Shown here: positions 21,303 through 33,294 of the stretch, one piece after another
Numbering within the stretch: position 1 is the first letter of the stretch
Layout: each line of letters opens with the position of its first letter
Origin: Triglochin maritima
Lineage: Eukaryota > Streptophyta > Magnoliopsida > Alismatales > Juncaginaceae
Direction: 5' to 3'
Length of the DNA stretch: 64,000 nt
Assembly (NCBI GenBank): GCA_963682175.1
Contig: OY821771.1
Coordinates: 25,502,201 to 25,566,200, forward strand
Notes under the pieces: generated by a model
Databases searched by the model: none
What the model was told of the DNA's origin: nothing
What the model saw: the letters and a program-made list of their open reading frames with translations, nothing else
Program-made: the position numbers and the translations under genes

Positions 21303-23647
21303 GTCATTGTTAATAAAATAATTGTTCTAGTTTCTTTTAATCTTGTCTTTTAATTTGTGCATGCTTGCTTAGTCTTTCATTTCAAGTTTCTTTAGTATTT
21401 CTCGCTTGCTTAGTATAGTTTCATTTCAGTTTAATGCTTCGTTTTGTTATAGTAGTTAGTTTAAATATGTGTGAGTAGTTCCATCCCCATTTGGGGGGGG
21501 GTGGAGAAATATGTGATATAATCATGTAGTGTATTAAGTGTGTGTTATCTTTATCCCTTGAGCTTTATATGATTTCCATAACCATCTAATGAGTTTTCAC
21601 TCTTATCTTTGATATGCTAATGCTCTTGAATGAAGCTTAGCCTATGCTTTGATTAGTGGACCTATTTTATGGGGAATGATAAGGTTAGGATATGGATGAA
21701 GTTAATATTGGAAACATAATTTGTAGTGTATGTACTCTTGTTGCCTTTACCTTAGCTAATGTCTTGTATGTTTTAATGATGTAGTCTTATCTTAATTCAT
21801 GTGGAGGCATAGTAGGGTCTAGTCTTTATACTTGAGTTAATTTAGCTTCATTCCAATTATTGTCTTGTATGTTTTAATGATGTAGTCTTATCTTAATTCA
21901 TGTGGAGTCAAAGTTGGATGTAGTTTTATGATTTCATGCACTACATGTTGTGAGGAGCTTAATTGAACACACACACATCTTTATATTCACATTATTTCTC
22001 TACCCCCTACGGGGTTTAGTTTTATTGCTTATCTTCATTTCCTTTTGCATCTTAGTGTAGTTTAGTGTAATCAACATTTCTCTCCTTCTTTTACCACTCG
22101 CCTTCGAACAAACCAATTGTCGACACACTTCCCAGTGGACGACCCGTATTTGCCACCGCTTCAACGCGGCCGTGCACTTGCGGTTAATATAAAACGATCA
22201 ATCAAGTTTTTGGCGCCGTTGCCAGGGAGGTGCTCTGTCCAGACTTTGGTTTGGACGATTCGAGTGGTTTTAATTTTTTGTTTTTAGTTTTTGTGTGTTT
22301 CAGGCATTGTTAGGATCAAGGGGAAGCGACTGGAGGAATTTGGGAGTTGCTTGTTGGTTCATTTTAGTTATCTGGGAGTACCATTGTGCATGCTGTGACT
22401 TCTAGTTTGCTCCCAGATTTAATTTCAATCCTCTTTAATCAACTTGGACCATAAAACTCAAAGCAAAAGATTAGACTTCTTGCCATCTAGGTCATGCATC
22501 ATGTGTAGACCTTGCATGCATTTATCTTTTCTTTGCTTTACATTTTGTTGTTGATTGCTGGCGTGAGGTACGTGTACCCAAATCTCTCATTCATGCATGT
22601 TTCGATCATGCATTAGTTAGTAAGGTGCATCGGGACAAGAGTGAGTGAGCGTTTGATTGGAGCGATTGATTGCTAGATTTAGGATCAAAACGCTACTAAG
22701 GAGGGGCTGTCCCATAAAAGATAAGGTGGGGGATTTCATCACCCTTTCCTTAGCCCCAAAAATCACTCTTAACAAAGCCTTAATTCTAAAAGCACGTAGA
22801 CATTGGCCCTAAGGATTTTGGACACACTAGGAGAGTGATCTAGTTGAGACCGTCATGGCCTGATCGGCGTTGCCTACTTTGTCGATAGTAGGAGGTACTG
22901 GACCTCCGGATCTGGTATCACTTGCTGGGCGTTGTGGTCTTCGTTGTAGGGAGGTGAGGCGTGTCGAGACTAGTGACCTCGAAGTTAGGCGTCGTCTAGC
23001 CTAAGGACCCATTCCCTTACATTGTTTGAGCCGTGCTTGCTAGATTAGGCTTCTACCCTCTCCCGTTACCCACGCTAGCTTTAGGGATTCTTCCCTTCTC
23101 CTCTGAGTCATCTTCTTCTCACCTACTTCTACGTTTTATTCTCCTCCCCTTTACATAATTTGTAGTATATGTACTCTTGTTGCCTTTACCTTAGCTAATG
23201 TCTTGTATGTTTTAATGATGTAGTCTTATCTTCATTCATGTGGAGGCATAGTAGGGTCTAGTCATTATACTTGAGTTCATTTAGCTTCATTCCAATTATT
23301 GTCTTGTATGTTTTAATGATGTAGTCTTATCTTAATTCATGTGGAGGCAAAGTTGGATGTAGTTTTATGATTTCATGCACGACATGTTGTGAGGAGCTTA
23401 ATTGAACACACACACACACATCTTTATATTCACATTATTTCTCTACCCCCTATGGGGTTTAGTTTTATTGCTTATCTTCATTTCCTTTTGCATCTTAGTG
23501 TAGTTTAGTGTAATCAACCTTTCTCTCCTTCTTTTACCACTCGCCTTCGAACAAACCAATTGTCGACACACCTCCCAGTGGATGACCCGTATTTGCCACC
23601 GCTTCAACGCGGCCGTGCACTTGCGGTTAATATAAAACGATCAATCA
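21303..23647 (+). mobile_element. Deletion derivative of an Athila-type element: LTR end, leader, LTR end
   Basis: An LTR 3' part (21,303-22,204), a primer site tggcgccgttgccaggga (22,211-22,228, tRNA-Asp type, one mismatch) and a leader (to 23,152) are followed by a second copy of the last 0.5 kb of the LTR (23,153-23,647). The two LTR ends are nearly identical. No gag or pol remains. Leader words at 22,440-22,520 (aaactcaaagcaaaagatta) match those at 37,270. Confidence 0.8.
23153..23647 (+). repeat. Direct repeat of 21,714-22,204 (LTR 3' end)
   Basis: About 495 bp, differing by a handful of substitutions and one longer (CA)n run. Each copy contains a twice-repeated unit built on tgtcttgtatgttttaatga and the hairpin acccc-loop-ggggt. 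Confidence 0.85.
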
Positions 23648-24545
23648 ACCGCTAGATTGACCTTGTTCGACCGGTGGGTCGAATTATCATTGGTTAGGAC
23701 TGGGCGGTGACTTGCTAAACGGTCGACCGTCCGAGAGACCCTGTTCGACCGATTGATAGTGTTTTACCTCAGTACCGAGTACTGAGCGGGAGACCGGTTG
23801 ACCGGTGTATTTGTTGCGGTCGACCGATTAACCGCAGGTTGGTGGATTTATCCACACGCGAGCCGTCGAGCATAGGTCGACTACCGGCTCTTAGCCCACG
23901 GTCGATCACCGGACCTCGGAGCTACGGATTTCACCTTCGACGAGGGCGTATTCAGTTGGACCCCCTATTCTTGTCTAGGTAGGGGATGCCTTCCATGCTT
24001 GTGTAGGTGGGAGACGCCTTCTATCCTTGTGTAGGAAGTAGATGTCCTTTCCTTGTGTAGGAGAGTGATGCCTTTGAGTCTGTGCGGCAGAGGGAAGCCT
24101 TTCATGCCTGTGCGGCTGGGAGATGGACCGTGGTGGCGGTTGGGCATTCATTGGGCCCGAGGCGGATTTGCATTTCATGAGCATTATTTGGCATTTTCGT
24201 CTCTATTTCTGTATATGTTAGGAGATGTTGGCATACGGGGTTCCTTTCAGGAACTCAGGCGGATTTTGTGTTTAATTTTCAGGGAGCAGGCAGTCGTAGG
24301 TTGGTGGTGACCGAGGGGACTACTTCCGGGATCGGATCCTATCATCTTATCGTTTTTGTAGAGGTAGTGATTACAGTAGTTATGTATTAGTCATGTAATC
24401 ACTCTTTTGACACTCTGTATTATGACTTCCACGTGGAGATATTTTATATATATATTCAATTGACTTTTCTAGTAACGTGCCCTCTTTGACCGTTGACGGT
24501 CGTATGTTTAATTTAAAATTTCTTCCGCTGTTCCGGGACGTTACA
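23648..24545 (+). repeat. Tekay/Del-type Gypsy LTR, 3' part
   Basis: Ends ttccgctgttccgggacgttaca, the mirror of the tgtaacatcctcaatagcgg start at 33,706. Contains several gtcgaccg palindromes (23,660-23,830) and a minisatellite (23,970-24,126). Its right end abuts the resumed RT frame of the outer Gypsy element at 24,546, so it was the last insertion on that side. Its 5' part is missing. Confidence 0.7.
23970..24126 (+). repeat. Minisatellite of about 28-bp units
   Basis: About five and a half diverged units on the pattern cttgtgtaggtgggagacgc plus cttccatg; the last units change to ctgtgcggc. All lie within the LTR. Confidence 0.8.
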
Positions 24546-25384
24546 CTAATGCACCGAGTACTTTTATGTGAGTCATGAATCAGGTACTTCGACCATTCTT
24601 AAGTGAATTATTGGTGGTTTATTTTGATGATATTTTGGTGTATAGCAAAACAGAAGACGAACATTTGCGAGACTTAACTAAAGTCCTCTGAGCACTTAAG
24701 AGACCATAATTTGTTTGCCAACTCTAAAAAGTGCATGTGGATGAAGGAAAAGTTGATTTTCCTCAGTTTCATTGTTTCCCCTGATGGTATTGCTCCCGTC
24801 GAAGACATAGTTTAAGCAATTCGAGAATGGCCAGTCCCGAGAACTGTCACTGATGCAAGATCATTTCATGGACTAGCAAGTTTCTACCGAAGATTCATCA
24901 AGAATTTTACTGTTTTTGCAGCCCCAAACACAGATTTGTTCAGAAGTAAAGAGTTTATGTGGACAAATGAAGCCCAACATGCATTTGAGGTAATGAAGGA
25001 CAAGTTAACCCACACACCAATTCTTGCTCTTCCAAACTTTGATAAAATCTTCAAAGTGGATTGTGATGCTTCCAAGATCGGCATAGGCGCAATCCTCAGC
25101 CAAGAAGGAAGGCCAGTAGCGTACTTTGGTGAGAAAATTTGTGGTGCAAAATTAAATTATTCAGTGTACGACCTCGAGTTGTATGAGATCGTCCGAACAT
25201 TACAATTTTGGAGGCATTATCTTATTCAGAAAGAATTTGTACTTTTCTCTGACCACCAAACCCTCAAATACTTGCAAGGACAACATCAATTAAGTGAAAG
25301 GCATGCCAAATGGGTTGCCTCGTTGCAAGAGTTTGTGTTCTTAATCAAGCACTAGTCGGGAACCATGAACAAGGTGGCTGATGC
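24546..25384 (+). pseudogene. Outer Gypsy RT (C-terminal part) and RNase H
   Basis: RT resumes with TNAPSTFM...VMNQVLRPFL and the catalytic YFDDILVYS (YFDD at 24,620-24,631). A frameshift and stops follow (24,690-24,940). RNase H is open at 24,936-25,355: FKVDCDASKIGIGAILSQEG, SVYDLELYEIVRTLQFW and LFSDHQTLKYLQ. The RT middle, between ESISP (13,251) and TNAPST, is absent, about 100 codons by comparison with the family. Confidence 0.85.
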
Positions 25385-25539
25385 CTTGAATTGACGGCAT
25401 GCTCTTATGATAATGATGACAATAGAGACATTGGGTTTTGAAGAAGTTTGGGAAGCAACAAGAAGTGTCTCCCAGAAGAACGGAACGACTACATCTTCGA
25501 CAATGGCTATCTCATTCAAGGTAATTGTCTATGCATTCC

Positions 25540-26583
25540 GATTTTTTTTGTTGCGACTCCTGATAGTGCAGGAAATGCATAATCAAGGTCATTTTGGAAA
25601 AGATAAAACTACATGGTTAGTGAATGAACGGTTTTATTGGCCGGGAATCAACAAAGATGTGCAAACTTTTGTAAAAAGATGTCGAATTTGTCAAAGTTCT
25701 AAAGCAATCGACCAGCAGCAACAGCAGCAGCAAACTTTTGTAAAAAGATGTCGATTTCGTGTTGGGACTTCCGCGGACGAAAAGAGGGTTCGATAGCATT
25801 ATGGTCGTTGTCGATAGGTTTAGCAAGATGGCCTTGTTCGTAGCTTGCAGAACCACAATGGATGCCAGTAAAGTTGCTGAATTGTACTTTGCAAAGGTTG
25901 TTCGACATCATGGTTTGCCTTTGAGTATTGTTTCAGATCGTGATAGCAAATTGACGATTCACTTTCGGAAAGAATTATGGAAAAAGTTGGGCACCAACTT
26001 AAAATTTAGTAGTCCATATCATCCTCAAACCGACGGCCAAACCGAAGTGGTGAATCGAATTCTTGGAAATATGATGTGTGCTCAAATAAAATCATTTGGA
26101 AGTTGGGACTCCATCTTGCCCAAGATTGAATTTGAGTTTAATTGTTCCATCATCCGTTCGATTGGGTTCTCACCTTTCCAAACTGTTTATGGCTGCAATC
26201 CACGTGGTCCTTCAGATTTGGCTCCAATTACTAGCCATGGGGAGTCAAGCACAAGAGTTGATACTCGATTAACAGAATTGCAGAATATTCATGAACATGT
26301 GAAAACAAATTTGAGGGAGGCCAATTCGAAATATAAAGCGTATGCTGATCGAACACGGAAAGAAGTCCATTTTGAAGTTGGAGATCTCGTGTGGGTTTAC
26401 CTCAGAGGAACGCTATCCTGTTGGCGAATATAACAAGTTGAAGCCGTGCAAGATTGGACCGTGTCAAATCCTTGAAAAGCTTGGCTCAAACGCTTACCGC
26501 ATTGACTTGCGTAATGAAATCTCTATTTCAAACGTATTTAATGTGCAACATTATCTCCTTTTCATGGCGACAACCCGAGGTTG
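25540..26583 (+). pseudogene. Outer Gypsy integrase with internal duplication
   Basis: A zinc-binding HHCC part (HNQGHFGKDKTTWLV...CRICQSSKA, 25,570-25,700) is followed by a Gln run and a repeated FVKRCR. The core starts at about 25,755 with GLPRTKRGFDSIMVVVDRF. Catalytic residues D, D, E are present in VVVDRF, IVSDRDSK and HPQTDGQTEVVNR. The C-terminal part runs to ISNVFNVQHYLLF (about 26,560) and is split by a frameshift near 26,400. The stretch normally between the zinc and core domains is replaced by the duplication. No chromodomain was recognised. Confidence 0.85.
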
Positions 26584-26599
26584 AGGTCAAGCTCTATTA

Positions 26600-27043
26600 A
26601 AGATGGGGAGCCTGATGCAGAATTAGCACAACAATATCCACGACAAGAACCATGCATGAATCCAAACCGACACCGTCAACATGTCGATCGTCGCGATTCA
26701 AAACCAAACCATCACGTTATTTGTCATAAAATATTTTTAAGTTACATCCATAATGTCTTGCGTTTAATGTTATGTGTTTATGTCTAAATATGTGTTGTAG
26801 TTTGTATGGTATTGGGCCAAACATGAATGAGCCCAATATGCATAGGGGTGTAGATAAGCATGGATGTAAAAAAACATTATGGGTAGTTATCAAAGTAGTT
26901 TTGTTTTGGTTTTTACAAAGAAATTGAATTTTCTTTTGGGTTTTCTTCTCCAACGCAAGAGGAAAGAGATCAAATATCTTGCTGTTGGGTTAGTGATTTG
27001 GAAATTTCCTAAACTATTGAATTGTAGGAAGGAAATTGCGTCA
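26600..27043 (+). repeat. Polypurine tract and 3' LTR of the outer Gypsy element
   Basis: aagatggggagcc then LTR TGATGCAGAATTAGC...gaaattgcgtca (26,613-27,043). It is collinear with 10,363-10,799 at high but clearly reduced identity, so this element is older than the Athila-type element inside it. Confidence 0.85.
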
Positions 27044-27130
27044 TTGAGCAATCTAAGCACAAAATGTTAATTAAAATGTGAAATGTGATGTTCAGTTTAT
27101 TAAAATGTGAGAACAAGAGAGTAAAGAAAC

Positions 27131-28262
27131 TGTTAGAATCCTAAAGCCTACTTAAGAGATTAATCCCTAATTAAGAACTAATTATAGTTTGGATGGGTTT
27201 TAGTTAATGGATTGGTTTGGCTTTTGGAAAGATAAGATATAAGCTAAAGGTGATGAGATGATTGGTGGAGGTGGTGGTGGAGGTGTGCGTTAAGGTGGGT
27301 ATATATAGTGAGAGGGGGTAACGGGAAGGATGTTTTGCTTCAGCGCGAAAGAAGAGAGAGGTGGAGTGACTCGTGAAGTGAACGAGGAGTGACTCGTGAG
27401 AGAGAAGGTTGTGAAGAGATGGAGAAGAGGTTGGGTGACGGAGGTTTGGTTTTGGGTTAGCTTTGAGGTATATGCAAGAGCAAGTCCTAGCTAAAGAAAT
27501 AATCCACCTTATTTTTGTGTTAGAATTTAACTGATTTGGTCAAGAACACCATATAATGATTTAGATGATGATTTCTATATTTGATTAGGTTTTTCTGATG
27601 CAAGAGATATAAATGAAATTGATGGAGTTTGGATGTGCTTTGTGGAAATCTTGTAGTTGCGAGACAAACAAATACTGATTTGTTATTCTTCAGTTTGATA
27701 TCATGTCTGTCTCTCTTGATATTCGTAGTTTCATGCATGCTGAGTATCGATATTGAATTTATTGATATGAATATGATTGCATGGTGATGTTTATGCCGAC
27801 ATGTCCTATCCATGTGTGTATGTTTTTGACAGAGCCACTTCGGAAAGAGCTACCTAACGGGCAACGTTGTTCTACCCGAGAGAGGAAATGACTACTTGTC
27901 GTTAGTGTCGAGTTACTAGGTATGCGTCTGAGTGATTGATAGATTCAGAACACAGAATGTGGTCGAATCCGAATGGGGGTTCTAGATCGTTATGCGTGCA
28001 TATTATTTGTGATATGTGTCTCTTGATTGCGCTCATTAACTGAATCTCCTATTATGTATTTTCCACATGGTTATGATTTTGGTTGATTGACGGTTGGTAC
28101 TTGCGGGATGTCGAGCTCACAAATTATTGATTATATTTTTCAGCATACTTATGGATCTATCGGATGGATTGAATATCAGAGTGCGTAGCGGTCAGGGTCG
28201 TGTATCGTATTAACGCACCAGGTTCGGGTGGGTGAGCACTTGTCCGAGGTCGGGGCGTTGCA
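27131..28262 (+). mobile_element. Tekay/Del-like solo LTR
   Basis: Starts tgttagaatcctaaagcc and ends tcggggcgttgca. TATA box gtatatatag near 27,300. A leader follows with a donor-like gaggtatatgcaag near 27,465. Flanks gaaac (27,126-27,130) and taaac (28,263-28,267) match at 4 of 5. No internal domain or second LTR is adjacent. Confidence 0.6.
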
Positions 28263-28431
28263 TAAACTGACAATAAAATTGATGTGTGTTTCTCTTGTCC
28301 CTATTTGTAGGCTATCAAGCATATGAGGGTCAGTAGAAATCAAACCATAAGAGTTATCTAAAGATGAAGCAATTTGCGCGACATGAATGGTTGATCTTCC
28401 ATAGAACTGGCCAACCATTTTCTAGGACAGG
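28263..28431 (-). pseudogene. Unrecognised coding-like fragment
   Basis: The minus strand reads MVGQFYGRSTIHVAQIAS, then a Ser/Asp-rich segment and LQIGTRETHINFIV, until it enters the solo LTR at 28,262. Codon use looks coding-like. It is bounded by the 27,131 solo LTR on the left and the 28,432 solo LTR on the right, so it is a piece of an older host sequence. I do not recognise the family; a fragment of a Copia or a plant gene are both possible. Confidence 0.3.
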
Positions 28432-29812
28432 TGTTGAACGTTTTATTTAAACCGCAAGTGCACGGCCGCGATGAAGCGGTGGCAAGTACGGGTCGATCCT
28501 CAGGGAGGTGAGCAGCCTCTCATTTGCACGAAATCAAGTGGCAAAAATAGGGAGAAGACGGTTTGATTATGTTACTCTACACTACACTACGCTATGAAGT
28601 ACGAAATGCGAAAGAAAGAAACAAACGATGAAATAACAACTAAGCTAAGAACAAAAGAAGAGTGCTGGAATTCAGAAATGGGAAAAACCTCTAAGGGGTG
28701 GAGTGAGTGCACACATGCAAAGAGGTGGGTGTTGAACACATTCTTTAAGCACAAATAAAGGTGGTGTTATCATGCATATGAAGTGTCTAAATGTTATGGC
28801 AAAACCTAACAATCTATTCACCAACCTAGTTGATTAACATTTACATATACAAGATGTTTATTTTAGAACCTAAACAAGCATGAGAGGTGTCTAATCATTT
28901 TGGCAAAACTCATCAAGTTATAAATTCTATCCTAAACAAGCAAGCATATATTCATGTTTTATCAACACATTGGAAATAAAGCATTCATCCATTCTCTAAT
29001 GCATGTATGAACATCTACTCCACCCCCAAAGGGGATGAAACTACTCACTACACATTACACTAATTATTAAACTAAGCAAAGAAAACACATTAACTAAGCT
29101 ACTAAAACTAATTAAATGAAATTAAACAAAGTAAAACAAACAACATGAAACAAACAACATAATAAAGAAACTTGTATTAAAATGACTCACATCAAAAGTA
29201 GCATTCTCCTACTTTAGTGTGTGTTTCAAGGCCTCACTTCTAGTACGAAGAATAACCATTTAAAATATGGAGTGATTACATTAGAAGGTGAAGAGTTCTA
29301 TTTATAGTCATAGAAAAGGCAATCCAGGACAATCCCCCGATGTGGGACTAAACAAATACCAGAAATGGACTAAATACACTCTAATACGCGACCCACCAAA
29401 ATCTTAGTGGATTTGGGCCAAAACAGACCGCCAATTGGCAGTCTATATGGTTCGGATCACATTGGATTTTATTGTGGGCTTTTCCGGATGTCTTTGTTGA
29501 TCTTTGATGCATCTACTTCATTTGTTGGAGCTCCGACCCGAATAGAATTGCCAAAATACTCCCCATGATGGTGTTGAGTTTTCTATTTTGCTCTTTGGTC
29601 ATTTGGTCTTATGTTTAGGTCTTTCTCCATTGCATCTTAGTCCCCAGATCTCACAATTCAGTCATTTTTCCCAGTTTTTGGGTCCTTTTATGCTTCATCT
29701 CTTCAAACTTATTTATTCCTGAAAACTAAACATAAAACTCGTTACATAACATTGTTTAGGTGATAGATAATGGATATAACATGCAAATATGAGCATGAAA
29801 TGATGTCAATCA
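28432..29812 (-). mobile_element. Athila-type solo LTR with perfect 5-bp target duplication
   Basis: 1,381 bp, reading TGATTGACATCATTTCATGC...AAACGTTCAACA on the minus strand, flanked by acagg on both sides (28,427-28,431 and 29,813-29,817). It is related to the LTRs at 20,235 and 42,455. Contains the minus-strand TATA region near 29,310 and hairpin-forming words (ccacccccaaaggggatg near 29,020). Confidence 0.92.
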
Positions 29813-29817
29813 ACAGG

Positions 29818-30889
29818 TTAACCAGTGAAAGTGCCAATTTGCTAGAAAAGTCGACCCTCGAAAGGGTTGGCAGAACGAAATCTAATGTTTAGAGAATGTC
29901 CGTAGCTCGTTTAGTCCAAAAAGGTTGACTCGGAGGAATAACCAACCCATTTAAAAGGAATGGTCGACCGAAGACGAAATTATTCGATGGATTGAGTTTT
30001 TTTTCCAATTGCCTAACCACAATAAGTACTCATATAGAGTGCAACAAATCACTTTGACAAACTTTAGCCACGTTAAGAAAAAATGGCAACTATAAAAACC
30101 AATTGGCGGAAAGGCAAAGCAGTAAATCCCTTGAAAAGCTAAGCGGTGGGAAGGAAGACTTGCAGCAACAGTCGGCGGATAACAAAACAGAAAAGGACTC
30201 AACAAATAAAAAATTACAGGCTTCGTCTAAGCTTTGTTGCATTTTTTTGTCTCAATGTTCTTTTAATTGTTTGACCTTGGCCAACCTAAAAAAGAATTGC
30301 ATAATATATCTGCAATGTAACATGTATACTAATGCATGAATCATGTTGGACAAAATAAGGTTAACTACATGTACGGGTGTCAATGGTGTGACGAATTCGG
30401 ATATGTTCGGGAGAAATATTTATTTTGCCAATTCATATTCAAATTTGCAATCTGATCCATTACAAATGTATAATTAAATTCGAAATTCTATTTGGTTGAC
30501 ATCCATCCGAATTCAAACCGCATTCAACACCATCAGATTTTCCGATTGGTTACAAATTGACAAGCCATTAGGTCAGTATGGCACCAATTTATGGTGAGCT
30601 TTAGCCAACCAAGGTCATCTCGAGGGGGGGCTAATGGGACTGCCACCTGCACAACCCTTCACACTATCACTTGGGGACGCAAAAGACCTTTCCAGCGATA
30701 TTGGACGAAATACCAATACTAGAAAATAAATGGTGGAAGAAAAGATATTGACGTAGTGGGGTGAATAGTCGAGTAGATAAAATAAAATAAAGTAATGAAT
30801 AGTCGAGTAAATAAAATAGTAGATAAATCCACTGTTTCATAAGTAGTGTTTTTTGAAATTTACATGGCAACCCAAACCATACTTATTTA
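29818..30889. other. Intergenic, no gene recognised
   Basis: Contains a lone gtcgaccg word near 29,965 and AT-rich stretches. The open frames at 29,951-30,205, 30,103-30,339 and 30,667-30,870 have no identifiable domain. Confidence 0.45.
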
Positions 30890-31439
30890 AGGATTTTTTT
30901 TGACTACGTAGAATTATGTCAAATATTTTATTTCCGATGGTAAACTTCTAAGTCTTTTCTTAATTGAACATTACATTCCTTAAGATCTAGTTGTGCAACA
31001 TAATTAGGTGTTGCTTTTAGACTATCAAGTTCTAATGCAAGTTTATCTTGTCCGGCAAGCATCTCATTCTTTTCATTCCTGATGGATTGGATTTGGCATT
31101 AAAGTTCATCAATTTTCTTCAAAGCTAGTTTGTTGTTTTCACATATGACCTCATATTCATCAACTGACTCATGAAATACATACTTGTAGCTCATCAAAAG
31201 AATATGAATCATTGTTAGAACTAGATCTAGAACTATAGCCAGGGCAAAATCTAGAGGATACCTCACTTTTTCATCTTCTAATGCTATGAAGCACATGTCG
31301 GCAACTTCCTTTGGTGTTGAAGATGAAGTGGATGATGATGTGTCATCTCATGCACCCTTGTGAGCTTCTTTCTCTCTATCCCTTCCTTCTTCTTTCTCTC
31401 TTTCCTTTCCTTGCTCTCTTCTTTTCTCCTTTTTCTCAT
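30890..31439 (-). pseudogene. SIRE/Maximus-like Copia gag fragment
   Basis: The minus strand encodes the gag C-terminal coiled-coil-like region (ESVDEYEVICENNKLALKKI; an NKLALKKIDEL-type Lys/Leu-rich repeat). It also encodes CFIALEDEK and a Lys/Glu-rich run (31,380-31,439), as in SIRE-type Copia gag. It is a different copy from the fragment at 44,245-45,030. Its N-terminal side is cut off at 31,440 by an Athila-type LTR. Confidence 0.65.
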
Positions 31440-31794
31440 TGATTAGTAGCATATCATATAACGTATTCATGTTATATATTCTTTATTTTATCATATTTGT
31501 GCTACTCAGGTATTTATTTCTTACATTTCAGGATTTAGGTAACAAAGAAAAGAATGGAAGAAAAATGGCATAAATGCAAGAAAAATGACTAATTTGGAAG
31601 CCTTCTGAGCTTGTTTGTAATGCTCAACGACCAGACTACAAGTCAGGAAGGACCTAGGTGGTAACCTAGAGGGACCTGATTGTAAAAAAAATATGCTGGT
31701 TACAAAATGTCATAATGTGATGAACCTAAGGAGTAATTCAATAATTAAGACAACAAGGGCTCGAACCAACAACTCTACTTGTTAATTTAGTTAA

Positions 31795-33294
31795 TGATTA
31801 GTAGCATATCATACATTGTTTCATGTTATATATCCTTTATTTTACCCAAATTTTGTGTCACTCGAGTGTTTGTTGTTATATTTCAGGTATTAGGTAATAA
31901 AGAAGAGAATGGAAGATAAAAATGACTGAAATATAAGAAGAAATGTCTTAAATGTAGCAAAATGGATTTGTTTGTCATACACAAGGACCCATCAACGAGA
32001 GGAAAGGACCTGGACGTAAGCCCAGAGGGACCAAATAGCAAATCGAGAAACTTTACACTATCATGAGGAGTATTTTGGCAATTAGATTCGGTCACAAATT
32101 CAAATGACTTCCCACGGCACACCCCACGTGAAGAATTAAAGAACTTAAGTAGACGCGCGAAATTAAGTCTCATCTGACCAACTGTGAGCACTAATTGGTG
32201 GCCCAAGATCGCTAATTGGTGGTCCATTTCGGTCAGGATCTAACCTGGTTTAGTGCAGTTGTTGTTTATGTAGTTTATATCCATTTTAAGTATGTTTCAT
32301 TAGTTCTACACTGGGGGATTGTCCCTAGTTACCTTTTGCATGTATATAAATAGAACTCTTCTTCTTCCTCTTCCTCTGTAATCACTCATTACTTGGTGGC
32401 CAGTCTCTCTAGTTGGAGTAAGCCTTTGAAGCAAAACCCAAGGTGGAGATTATGCCACTTTGTAATGTGAGTCATGTAAATAGAATATTTTCTTTTTATT
32501 AGATATTGTTTCCTTTAGTATTACATTCTTTGTTTCCTTAAAGCTTAGCATAATTAGTTAGCTTAATTAGTATAGAATAGTCCATCCCCATTTGGGGGAT
32601 GGAGAAGAAGGTGATGTGATTATGTGATGTATTAAGTGTGTGTGTTAATCCTAACCTTTGAAGCTCACATGAGTTCCATAACCATTGAATGAAATTTTCA
32701 CTCGTATCTTTGATGTGCTAATGCTCTTAAGTGATACTTAGCACATGCTTAGATTAGTGGGAATGATGATGTGAGGATAAGAATGAAGTGGATAAAGAAG
32801 AAACATGACATGTGCATGCATGTGCTCATGTTGACCTCATCCTAATTAATGTCTTGTATGTTTTAATGATTGTGTAAAATCTTATTTTGTGTGGAGACAT
32901 AGTGGGGTTTGGTCATTTGCATTTCATGTTAGCCTCATCTCAATTATTGTCTTGTATGTTTTAATGATAATGTTTTATCTTATTTCATGTGGAGACAAAG
33001 TTAGATTTGGTTTTTATGGATTTCATGTATTACATGTTGTGATGAGCACCAATTAACACACACGTACACATATTCTTATTTCCGCATTCTTTCTCTACCT
33101 CCTAAGAGGTTTATTTTCATCGTTTGTTTTCTGATTTAATACGAATCGTAGTGTAATTCCGATCTCATATCTCTCTTTTTATTTCCCACTCGAGTGTGGT
33201 TGGAACAACACTCACAACTCCTTGTGGTTCGACCCGTACTTGCCACGTCTTTACCGACGTTGTGCGATTGTAGTCATTATAACTGAATCAATCA
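31795..33294 (+). mobile_element. Athila-type solo LTR
   Basis: 1,500 bp from TGATTAGTAGCATATC to ...ctgaatcaatca. Flanks gttaa and attaa (4 of 5). TATA box tatataaat at 32,343-32,351. Hairpins ccatccccatttgggggatgg (32,582-32,602) and acctcctaagaggt (33,097-33,110). It inserted into the same family of LTR: the sequence to its left (31,440-31,794) begins with the same words. Confidence 0.8.

Larger units (their letters stand above)
10363..27043 (+). mobile_element. Outer Ty3/Gypsy retrotransposon hosting two nested insertions
   Basis: LTRs at 10,363-10,799 and 26,613-27,043 flank gag, protease, RT, RNase H and integrase in Gypsy order on the plus strand. A primer site (tggtaccagagcc, 10,802-10,814; one mismatch to the initiator-Met type) follows the 5' LTR. 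A polypurine tract (aagatggggagcc, 26,600-26,612) precedes the 3' LTR. Flanking target duplications are ttgaa/ttgag (4 of 5). A hAT element (12,262-12,826) and an 11.3-kb block (13,252-24,545) interrupt it. The second event also lost RT sequence. The element is dead. Confidence 0.88.

Noticed and set aside
23970..24126. Regularly spaced short repeats that could suggest a CRISPR array
   Set aside because: Units are contiguous and diverged with no unique spacers, and the DNA is plant nuclear LTR sequence.
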